The position numbers and the translations under genes were made by a program. Positions 24,610 to 30,948 of a stretch of DNA of 30,948 nt are shown here, piece after piece. Under the pieces are notes generated by a model. The model saw only the letters and a program-made list of their open reading frames with translations, had not been told where the DNA came from and did no database searches. How positions within the stretch are numbered: position 1 is the first letter of the stretch; each line of letters begins with the position of its first letter. The DNA is from JANXSG01 sp038203935 (GTDB taxonomy: Bacteria; Armatimonadota; Chthonomonadetes; Chthonomonadales; Chthonomonadaceae), in NCBI GenBank assembly GCA_038203935.1, contig JBBRDM010000047.1:1-30948 (forward strand), in the 5' to 3' direction.

Positions 24610-25066
24610 TACCTAAGCCGGCGAAAAATGCGTTGCTTCCCGGCTCGGGAGTTGATGAAGACACATTCATCAGGAAGCTTTGACTAGCTAGAGTCGCTTG
24701 AGAAGAATCATCCAGTCCACCAATTATTGTGAAAGATCCGATGTAATTGCCGTCAGGCGTGTTCGAGTCAATGCTGACCGTGAACAGGTCTGCTGTTGCA
24801 GAATCACCACCCTGTAGGAAGAATGGAAAATTTGTGAAATAGTCCGTGTCGTCGATACTCAAACCAGGTACCGATATGCTGGAGTTATCACCATTAAGCC
24901 AGATTGTATCGTTTCCAACGTTCGTAAGTGTTGCGTTGAAAGTGACACTACTGCCGGGCTTTCCGGTCAATCCGGCAGGATTGAAATTGAATATAAGTTG
25001 AGCTTGCGCGACCTGTGTAACCAAAATCAAAAACGTAAAAATAGACAATGTACGTAAGCACTGCAT
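24548..25066 (-). CDS. PEP-CTERM sorting-signal protein
   Basis: A 172-residue exported protein. The ATG at 25066 is supported by AAGGAG (complement of 25075-25080) 8 nt upstream and gives a signal peptide (LSIFTFLILVTQVAQAQ). The middle is an Ig-like or CARDB-like beta domain (LTGKPGSSVTFNATLTNVGND, NYIGSFTIIGG). The C-terminus is a complete PEP-CTERM tripartite signal: STPEPGS, a hydrophobic helix (FFAGLGISSILAF) and the basic end RRYKKS. In known systems exosortase cleaves this signal and the protein is exported with exopolysaccharide; no exosortase gene is in the window. It lies 75 bp downstream of the HAF-repeat gene on the same strand and may be cotranscribed with it. Confidence 0.88.
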   Translation of the reverse strand: MQCLRTLSIFTFLILVTQVAQAQLIFNFNPAGLTGKPGSSVTFNATLTNVGNDTIWLNGDNSSISVPGLSIDDTDYFTNFPFFLQGGDSATADLFTVSIDSNTPDGNYIGSFTIIGGLDDSSQATLASQSFLMNVSSSTPEPGSNAFFAGLGISSILAFRRYKKSAEYIEAA

Positions 25067-25141
25067 AACCGGTTCTCCTTTTATTAAGAATAGTGACACT
25101 TAAATATTCGTGTTTCGATCTGAAGTGTACATTCTCGTGTA

Positions 25142-26809
25142 CTATGGCAGCGTTACACGATAGGTATAGTTATAAAATCCAAATCCTGGATCGCCGAAAG
25201 TATTGCCAGTCCAGCCTTCTCCCGTGAACAAAACGCGTGTTCCCGACGCGCCACTAGAAGCCGGAAATGTCAGTGTGATCGTCTTACTGGTGCCTTCGGA
25301 AAATGGAGAAATCAAGACATCAGGCACAATCGGTGATATTGGAGTAGTTGCATACCCTAGAGATGTGCTGTGAAGTGTTACCTTTGGGATGGTGATATCG
25401 CCTTGTATACTGAATGTTAAATCGATCAGATAATTGTTATTGGCATTCTTACGGATGTTGCCATAAGTGATGTAGAAAATAGGCAGATTGTTCGCAACAA
25501 AGGTTCGATCTTCGCTAACAGCTGCAAGACCATTTGTTGTGATTGACTGCACTCTATAATGATATATATGATATGGCTTTAGGTTTGTCAGAGTGACATG
25601 GTGGCTGGTGGTCAAGCTGTTAGAAGAAGCAGTTTGCCCATAACCATCTGGAGTTCCGTATTCCACTACGCTGTTGGAATTTGTATTGGTATTCCAATTG
25701 ATGGTGGCGCTGGTTAAGGAAAAGTTCGATGCGTTGATATTGGTAATCTGTATGGCTTGGGCTATTGGTGTTAATAGGAATCCAAATGGTGTATCGTTAT
25801 ATCGACCAAACGCAACAATCTGACCATGACTATTCACGGCATTTGCAGACCACATATGCCATGGTTCTGATATGGAATATCTTAGATCGCTCATAACTCC
25901 ATTTTGGTATACCCAGGCATCTTGTGCAAACCCAATGTTTGGGATATGCACATCTGCCCAACCGACAGCATAGTCGGAATTATTAAAATTAATCGCTTGA
26001 GTACCCTGAGTTGAATACGGTAATGTTCCTAGGCTTTTTATATCGCCGTTTTGCCATATGGAAGCTCCTCCTTGACCACCTCCCAAAATAGAGCCTGAAT
26101 CATTTATCTTGACAGGTTGAATCATAAAGTCAACGCCAATTTGTCCAAGATTCGTGATTACTCCATTATTCCACAGGAAAGCATATTGCGAATAATTAGT
26201 CCCATCAGTGAAAAATGCTTCGCAGAGTACAGTACCGTTATTATTAATATCCAGAGCTATACTTCTGTAGCTACCCTGCAGTGTACCAATATCAGTCATA
26301 TGTTTGTTTTGCCAGATATATGCGTGTTCATTACCGGAGACTGTATTAGAAGTACCGACTATCTGATCAAGGTTATTAATTGCAGTTGTATTGCTATCAC
26401 CTCCACCAAGGTTACCAAGATAAACACTTTTTCCTTTCTTCCATAAGAAAGCGTGCGAATGCCCTGCTTGATCATTCCAATATCCGGCTACGTCCCCACG
26501 ATCGTTAATACTATTAGCCAGACTGTGAATGCCACCAAGATTTTTCCCCAGGTCGGTCATCTTACCGTTCTGCCATAGAAAGGCATGATATGTCTGATTG
26601 TCTGCAAGATATGAAGATCCGACAACCTTTCCATTGTTATTAATGGCGAGAGGATTGCTAAATCCGCCACCCAGTGATCCCAGATTGGTGATGGCGTAGC
26701 TCTGAGCCAAGGTTTGTTTTGAGGCGAATAGATAGAATAAGAATAATATAAAGAGTCTGTATGCACGGAAATGCCGAACTGAAGAATGGAGAGATCGTTG
26801 CATAAGCAT
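25142..26809 (-). CDS. Secreted HAF-repeat protein with a fibronectin III-like domain
   Basis: A 555-residue exported protein. The ATG at 26809 is preferred because it places a signal peptide (YRLFILFLFYLFASKQTLAQ) near the N-terminus; the frame stays open to 26911 but that extension covers likely promoter DNA. Seven HAF-type repeats follow, with the pattern 'A-I-N-x-x-G-x-V-V-G-S', 'H-A-F-L-W-Q-N-G-K-M-T-D-L-G' and 'L-G-G', probably forming a beta-propeller. Next is an Fn3-like domain (TSATINWNTNTNSNSVVEYG ... LKPYHIYHYRVQSITTNG) and a C-terminal beta domain. No PEP-CTERM or anchor is seen. Codon and base use is noticeably AT- and Asn-rich compared with the transketolase beside it, which may signal recent acquisition. 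Role unknown, presumably at the cell surface. Confidence 0.85.
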   Translation of the reverse strand: MLMQRSLHSSVRHFRAYRLFILFLFYLFASKQTLAQSYAITNLGSLGGGFSNPLAINNNGKVVGSSYLADNQTYHAFLWQNGKMTDLGKNLGGIHSLANSINDRGDVAGYWNDQAGHSHAFLWKKGKSVYLGNLGGGDSNTTAINNLDQIVGTSNTVSGNEHAYIWQNKHMTDIGTLQGSYRSIALDINNNGTVLCEAFFTDGTNYSQYAFLWNNGVITNLGQIGVDFMIQPVKINDSGSILGGGQGGASIWQNGDIKSLGTLPYSTQGTQAINFNNSDYAVGWADVHIPNIGFAQDAWVYQNGVMSDLRYSISEPWHMWSANAVNSHGQIVAFGRYNDTPFGFLLTPIAQAIQITNINASNFSLTSATINWNTNTNSNSVVEYGTPDGYGQTASSNSLTTSHHVTLTNLKPYHIYHYRVQSITTNGLAAVSEDRTFVANNLPIFYITYGNIRKNANNNYLIDLTFSIQGDITIPKVTLHSTSLGYATTPISPIVPDVLISPFSEGTSKTITLTFPASSGASGTRVLFTGEGWTGNTFGDPGFGFYNYTYRVTLP

Positions 26810-26906
26810 AACGTTAACCAACCTTTCTATCGTAGAACATTGATGGTTGCAAATTACGAATAATAATGACGAATGCACATTGGTTAGAATACTTGCCAGT
26901 TTGTGC

Positions 26907-26934
26907 ATCATACTATTACTTGCGGATGGTTAAA
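26907..26934 (-). promoter_or_regulatory. Candidate promoter of the HAF-repeat gene
   Basis: On the minus strand TTTAAC, a 16-bp spacer and TATGAT, about 100 nt upstream of the chosen ATG. A GTGCAT hexamer (26903-26908) overlaps the -10; further copies lie at 26873-26878, 26966-26971 and 26985-26990. Confidence 0.3.
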
Positions 26935-27202
26935 GCGCATCAATGAGGGATCGATTTCGGAGTCGATGCACTTTAGACTGGTTAATGCACAAAACATGCC
27001 AATTACCGTATCCTTACTAGAATAATTAAATATTTAAACAGAAGATATTGTGCGTTCTAATTCGCTTTAAAGTATTGTATGGTGGTTCGTTTTACATCAC
27101 TGATCAAATCGTCTACGCTGTTTTGTTGATATTTCTTTATGATAATCAGTTACCATGTATAACTAAAATTAATACGTGCACTCGTTCTCTACTCTGTAAA
27201 TT
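26935..27202. other. AT-rich non-coding interval
   Basis: No gene is seen between the HAF-repeat gene promoter and the transketolase terminator. It contains two of the GTGCAT/ATGCAC hexamers noted for the HAF-repeat gene and nothing else recognised. Confidence 0.5.
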
Positions 27203-27244
27203 TTAAATAAAACAGCCCCTCTCCTTCATGAAGGAGAGGGGCTG
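27203..27244 (-). terminator. Rho-independent terminator of the transketolase gene
   Basis: A perfect 32-bp palindrome at 27213-27244, arms CAGCCCCTCTCCTTCA and TGAAGGAGAGGGGCTG, followed on the minus strand by TGTTTTATTT. It lies 17 bp after the transketolase stop. Confidence 0.92.
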
Positions 27245-27260
27245 ACAGCTTGAGCAATTT

Positions 27261-29111
27261 CTAACCTAGAAGCGCTTTTACTGCCGCAACAATGTGCGGA
27301 GCGTCGATGCCTGCAGCGGAGAGCATATCTGCCGGTGTGCCAGATGTCGGCATATCCTTGACACCAACTCGGATGACATTCGGATGTTCGCCGGATGGTT
27401 TCCCGAAGACCTCATGAACCGCATCTCCGAGGCCGCCCTCGACCCAGTGGTCTTCCACGACGATCAGGTTGCCCTTGCACTCCTTCGCAGCTTTCTCCAT
27501 GGTCGCTACATCGATCGGTTTCACCGAGTAGAGATCGATGACCCGTACAGTAATCCCTTCCGCTTTGAGCATATCGTAGGCTTTCAGCGATTCGTGCAGG
27601 GTGATGCCGGCGCCTATCAGAGCTACGGAGTCGTTCGCTGAACTGCGAAGAGTCTTGCTGCCGCCGATTGGAAAACTTTCGCTCGGGCCATAGAGGACAG
27701 GCAGCTTTTCACGGGTGGTACGCATGTAGCTGATACCTTTTTGTGAAGCCATCTGAGCGGTGAGATGCCCTGTGGTGGTCGCGCAGCTCGGGTAGAGCAC
27801 GGTGCTTCCATGAACCGCCCGCATCATCGCAATATCTTCCAGGGCCATCTGAGAGGCTCCGTCCTCGCCAATCGAGACACCTGCATGCGAACCAACCAGC
27901 CGGATATTCGCCTGCGAGATAGCGGCCATTCTTATCTGATCGAAAGCACGGCTGAAGAATGCAGCAAACGTCGATGAGAACGGTATTTTGTGCAGAGCCT
28001 GCAGGCCGACTGCGGCGCTCACCAGCTGCTGCTCCGCGATATAACACTCGATGAATCGATCCGGGAAATCCTTTTTGAACTTGTCAGAAAATGTGGAGTT
28101 GCTGACTTCGCCATCGAGGACTATGACGTTCGGTTTTGCATGTCCCAGCGCCTTCAAGGCATCTCCATAAGCTTCCCTGGTGGCGACTTTAGCGCCCATT
28201 TCATACGCGGGCGGTACAAAACTACCTGCTGTTCCAAGGCTTGCCGGTGTTCCAGGGCGTGGAGCGTTTGGCTTGCAGATTATTTTACAGGAAGGATTGC
28301 CGAGTTCCGCAAGCGCCTTCTCTGCATCTGCCGGTGGCAGCGCTTTCCCGTGCCAGCCGTCGTGATCTGCAAGGAACGAGACTGCCGCGCCTTTTTTCGT
28401 TTTAGCAACGATGCAGACCGGCATATCAGTAATCGTCCCCGCCTCAGCGTAGGCAGCATTCACAGCAGCTACATCCTGCCCGTCGATTTCAATGGCATGC
28501 CATCCAAATGCGCGCGCTCTGGCAGCATAAATCTCACTGTGCCACTCGATCATGGTTGGTCCACGCTGGCCCAGGCGATTCATATCGATGATGGCGACCA
28601 GGTTATTCAGCTTATAGTGTCCGCCCAGCTCAAACGCTTCGTAGACACTTCCTTCCGCCATCTCACTGTCGCCCAGCAGAACCCAGACTTTGAATGGGAG
28701 TTTATCAAAATACTTTCCGCTGTAAGCCATGCCTACGCCGGTCGGCAGTCCCTGTCCTAGAGAGCCCGTCGCGACATCGACCCAGGGCAGAATCGGGGTG
28801 GGATGGCCTTCGATACGGCTTCCAAATTTACGCAATGTGAGCAGCTCTTCATCGCTTATTGCGCCTGCAGCTTTATAAAGGGAGTAGAGTAGCGGTGCGG
28901 CATGGCCTTTCGAGAAGATGAGCCTGTCGTTCTGCAGATTATGCGGATCGTCAAAATCGTAGTGCAGATAGTCCGCGAGCAGTACTGCCATCAGGTCTGC
29001 GGCAGACATACTCGAAGTCGGGTGCCCTGATCCTGCGGTGGTCGTACAGCGGATACTATCGGCTCGCAGCTGAGTCGCCAGATCTTTCCACTCTTGGGGC
29101 GTGTGTGCCAT
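27261..29111 (-). CDS. tkt: Transketolase, short single-chain type
   Basis: A 616-residue thiamine diphosphate enzyme that moves two-carbon units between ketoses and aldoses in the pentose phosphate pathway. The N-terminal half has SGHPTSSMSAADL (His30), SKGHAAPLLY (His70), GSLGQGLPTG and the ThDP motif starting GDSEMAEGS (147) and ending DMNR (Asn179). The central domain carries the catalytic Glu360 in CYIAEQQLVSAAVGL, and the C-terminal domain follows (VVEDHWVEGGLGDAV). The length and sequence style match the short animal-like and bacterial TKT group (human about 623 residues) rather than the 660-residue E. coli form. AGGAG (complement of 29120-29124) is 8 nt upstream of the ATG. Monocistronic with a strong terminator. 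Confidence 0.96.
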   Translation of the reverse strand: MAHTPQEWKDLATQLRADSIRCTTTAGSGHPTSSMSAADLMAVLLADYLHYDFDDPHNLQNDRLIFSKGHAAPLLYSLYKAAGAISDEELLTLRKFGSRIEGHPTPILPWVDVATGSLGQGLPTGVGMAYSGKYFDKLPFKVWVLLGDSEMAEGSVYEAFELGGHYKLNNLVAIIDMNRLGQRGPTMIEWHSEIYAARARAFGWHAIEIDGQDVAAVNAAYAEAGTITDMPVCIVAKTKKGAAVSFLADHDGWHGKALPPADAEKALAELGNPSCKIICKPNAPRPGTPASLGTAGSFVPPAYEMGAKVATREAYGDALKALGHAKPNVIVLDGEVSNSTFSDKFKKDFPDRFIECYIAEQQLVSAAVGLQALHKIPFSSTFAAFFSRAFDQIRMAAISQANIRLVGSHAGVSIGEDGASQMALEDIAMMRAVHGSTVLYPSCATTTGHLTAQMASQKGISYMRTTREKLPVLYGPSESFPIGGSKTLRSSANDSVALIGAGITLHESLKAYDMLKAEGITVRVIDLYSVKPIDVATMEKAAKECKGNLIVVEDHWVEGGLGDAVHEVFGKPSGEHPNVIRVGVKDMPTSGTPADMLSAAGIDAPHIVAAVKALLG

Positions 29112-29502
29112 GTTTTAAACTCCTGTAAGATTGATTCTGTACATCAAAGCGATCGTTTGCTCTGAATGATGTTGTCTAGTAGTATTGCCTGGAATATTGT
29201 CGGTTATAAAAGCAATTCCCTTGTTAGTAATGCAAGGAAACTGTTGAATACCCGGTAATTATAACTGGTTTTCTCATTGTGGCAGAAAAGTATTCGTTAT
29301 TTCAAGAGATATAATCCGAAGAGGAAAAACTGAGATTAAGCGGCAGGTAACAGGTTTCAATCGCAAAAAATTACTTTATTCTTTCATCTATTATTCATGT
29401 TCCTTGTATAGACTGGATCAAAGGCTGATAAGGCCAGTCTCTCAAATGTCTGCCCGACAGCAGATTTTATGAACATTTAGATAATTCTGAAAGGATACGA
29501 AT
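29112..29502. other. Intergenic region between divergent genes
   Basis: No gene is seen. It holds the transketolase leader and upstream DNA of the short ORF at 29503. A perfect 7-bp inverted repeat, AGACTGG (29410-29416) with CCAGTCT (29434-29440), lies about 63 bp before that ORF and could be an operator or an RNA hairpin. Confidence 0.4.
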
Positions 29503-29646
29503 ATGGAATTCGATGACTCTCCCGTTGGAACGATTCTCAACCGGCGGGATCTGTCCAAACGGAGTTTCTCAGGCGGGCATGGCGGCGGGCCGGGAGGCCC
29601 TCCTGGATTTCCACCGGATGATTTCCCGCCGGACGGAATTGAATAA
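29503..29646 (+). CDS. 47-residue Gly/Pro-rich ORF, possible truncated leader of a larger gene
   Basis: ATG at 29503 with AAGGA 7 nt upstream. The product starts MEFDDSPVGTILNRRDLSKR and ends in a Gly/Pro/Asp-rich tail (HGGGPGGPPGFPPDDFPPDG). The start resembles the leader of secreted intradiol-dioxygenase-like and similar proteins ('D-D-x-P-V-G-x-I-L-x-R-R-E'), where a Tat-type hydrophobic segment normally follows; here it is missing. The stop codon lies in the first copy of a 17-bp direct repeat (29635-29651 and 29655-29671). It may be a degraded gene start or a real short disordered protein. Confidence 0.4.
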   Translation: MEFDDSPVGTILNRRDLSKRSFSGGHGGGPGGPPGFPPDDFPPDGIE

Positions 29647-29671
29647 AACGTTATGGAATTGAATAAAACGT
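29635..29671 (+). repeat. 17-bp tandem direct repeat across a stop codon
   Basis: GGAATTGAATAAAACGT occurs at 29635-29651 and 29655-29671, separated by 3 bp. The first copy contains the TAA that ends the short ORF, so the duplication probably arose by slippage at or near the gene's 3' end. Confidence 0.85.
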
Positions 29672-29700
29672 ATTAAATGATTGAAATCCAAGCCAGAAAA

Positions 29701-30471
29701 TCACTTTGCAGCTATGATGGTAAAAAGTGTGTCTTCTGGCTTAACTTTATTCCATGTGAACTGACTGTATATCTCGAATGCTGAGAAGCCAGCATGAAGA
29801 AATAATTCTCGTGCTTGATCCTGAGTATAGGATCGCGTTGCGGGTGACCTTTTGTGGAGTTCATCAGCCAATATCTCTTCTCCCACGATCATCTGATATC
29901 TATCCTCAGTATGTTCGCATTCCGAAGCACAGTCGTATCGAGATTGACCAACCTGCCGAAACACGGCTCCATCAGACTCGCGAACGGCGGTTTTTTCATA
30001 TTCCGCGATGAACGGATCACCATCCTGCCAGAGCATCATTATGGAGGCTGCAATCACACCTCCAGGCAGGAGATAGGATTTCAAATTTCGTAACACGGCG
30101 GCTGCTTCCTCAGGCTCGGTGATCAGCTGTAACGAGCTGGAGGGAATTAAGATGGTTTTATAAGAGCGCGGCAGTTTCAGGTTTTCTAAATATTGCTCGA
30201 TTAGCACCGGCTTAAGACCTGATATACCCGCTTTTTCTTTGCAGATATCAAGCATTTCCGGGGAGTTGTCCAGGCCATCGATATCGATCCCCAGCGAGAG
30301 ATAGTCCAGAAGCAAGCGGCCTGTACCGCATCCTACGTCCAGCACCGGCTGTCCGTATTTTTCGATAATCTGAAGATAGTAGGTTCGGTCTTCCCAGTTT
30401 GTGGTATCTCCACGAAAAACATCCCAGGCTTGGGCCATCAAACTTTTGTACTCATACTCTCGAATCGTCAT
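29701..30471 (-). CDS. Class I SAM-dependent methyltransferase
   Basis: A 256-residue methyltransferase. SAM motif I is VLDVGCGTGRLLLDYL (about 43-58), the acidic residue follows in IDGLDNSPEML, and the later segments TILIPSSSLQLITEPEEA and LLPGGVIAASIMM fit motifs II-III of the Methyltransf_25/11 type. The C-terminal part (YTQDQARELFLHAGFSAFEIY) is the usual end of this family. AGGAG (complement of 30479-30483) lies 7 nt upstream of the ATG at 30471. It stands alone with no cofactor or pathway gene adjacent, so the substrate cannot be named. It is not closely similar to the other methyltransferase at 14777. Confidence 0.88.
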   Translation of the reverse strand: MTIREYEYKSLMAQAWDVFRGDTTNWEDRTYYLQIIEKYGQPVLDVGCGTGRLLLDYLSLGIDIDGLDNSPEMLDICKEKAGISGLKPVLIEQYLENLKLPRSYKTILIPSSSLQLITEPEEAAAVLRNLKSYLLPGGVIAASIMMLWQDGDPFIAEYEKTAVRESDGAVFRQVGQSRYDCASECEHTEDRYQMIVGEEILADELHKRSPATRSYTQDQARELFLHAGFSAFEIYSQFTWNKVKPEDTLFTIIAAK

Positions 30472-30576
30472 AAGAGTTCTCCTGAATTGAGCCCTGATTA
30501 AAATTGATGAAATTGTGTTCGCTGGTGAACTGAGTAGTACCCTCTCTCATCATTACCTCAGTACAAAATTATCATA

Positions 30577-30762
30577 CTACAAATCATCGAGTGTGAAGTC
30601 CCCGATATTGATTAAGTTAACGCGCAGGGGATCTTTTACATATTCTATCAAATGCCATTTCTGTATGCGCTGCTTGTTGTCTCTATCGATCAGATCAATG
30701 TTCCTGATAAAAGCAGGATTGAAATAGTGCGAACTGCTGACGGTAATATTTCCCCGACCGCC
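30577..30762 (-). pseudogene. C-terminal fragment of an unrecognised protein gene
   Basis: On the minus strand an open stretch of 61 codons ends at TAG (complement of 30577-30579). It reads like real protein: SHYFNPAFIRNIDLIDRDN, then RIQKWHLIEYVKDPLRVNLI and NIGDFTLDDL. There is no ATG, and the same frame upstream is interrupted by TGA (30763-30765) and TAG (30796-30798), although the translation between stops still looks partly protein-like (LPDHRIIGTELSI). This suggests the 3' end of a decayed gene whose remainder lies to the right or is lost. The family is not recognised. Confidence 0.4.
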
Positions 30763-30948
30763 TCAGCCCTGTCTTATTGCCTGCTTGATAATATTCTAAT
30801 GTATTGACAACTCAGTGCCGATAATCCTGTGATCCGGTAATAAATACAGTGGATTTTTATGTATTTGTGATTCTTTGCAGTTCAGCAATCTAATACAAAG
30901 CGCACTCTATGCCCTGAAGCAGCCAGGATTTAACTGCAATCAAGTAAC

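Noticed and set aside
27990..28760. 256-codon plus-strand frame inside the transketolase gene
   Set aside because: Antisense to conserved transketolase motifs, with no recognisable domain.
30515..30727. 70-codon plus-strand frame at the right edge
   Set aside because: The opposite strand gives a far more protein-like translation over the same bases.

Overview
The window reads as a stretch of chromosome from a free-living, Gram-negative-type bacterium of moderate GC. It carries a PEP-CTERM protein, SBBP and HAF repeat surface proteins, a type IV pilus/type II secretion ATPase, a secreted GH2 glycosidase and a short transketolase of about 616 residues. This mix, plus the sequence of the decayed HEAT-repeat gene at the left edge, suggests Armatimonadota or another lineage near the Planctomycetota/Acidobacteriota style of genome. 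That placement is an inference from gene style, not a measurement. No rRNA, tRNA, CRISPR array, transposase or phage gene was recognised.

Layout. 1-620: HEAT-repeat gene broken by two in-frame TAG codons. 752-1723: a VapC-type PIN toxin and its antitoxin, bracketed by 28-bp inverted repeats (26/28 identical). 1817-4576: secreted GH2 beta-galactosidase-like enzyme, followed by an irregular array of repeats (4586-5118). 5148-6136: two small exported proteins of unknown function, convergent, with a hairpin between them. 6342-7421: a PLP enzyme of the D-threonine aldolase/D-serine dehydratase family with a strong terminator. 7463-9585 (minus): PilB/GspE ATPase and a 59-residue protein. 9586-10461: non-coding, with one hairpin and one dispersed-type repeat. 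10462-13425: a serine protease with four PDZ domains, followed 18 bp later by a trypsin-fold paralog that has lost the catalytic triad. 13606-14709 (minus): Gfo/Idh/MocA oxidoreductase. 14777-18392: methyltransferase divergent from a translationally coupled beta-ketoacyl synthase/cytochrome P450 pair, a possible compact lipid or polyketide tailoring locus. 18396-20608 (minus): OmpR-type regulator and histidine kinase with a 4-bp overlap. 20976-26809: three surface or exported proteins (SBBP/Ig, PEP-CTERM, HAF/Fn3). 27261-29111 (minus): transketolase with a perfect-palindrome terminator. 29503-29646: a 47-residue ORF that looks like the leader of a truncated gene. 29701-30471 (minus): methyltransferase. 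30577-30762 (minus): C-terminal piece of an unrecognised broken gene.

How the genes fit together. Much of the content faces outward: secreted glycosidase, HtrA-type quality control, pilus ATPase, beta-propeller and HAF surface proteins, and a two-component system with a Pro/Asp/His-rich sensor segment. Metabolic genes (transketolase, oxidoreductase, aldolase family) stand alone. Broken genes near both edges, a short leader-like ORF and several repeat families suggest ongoing turnover of accessory DNA. The most testable items are the toxin-antitoxin module inside inverted repeats, the active/inactive HtrA pair, the synthase-P450-methyltransferase locus with repeated half-sites in its divergent promoter region, and the hairpin repeat array after the GH2 gene.
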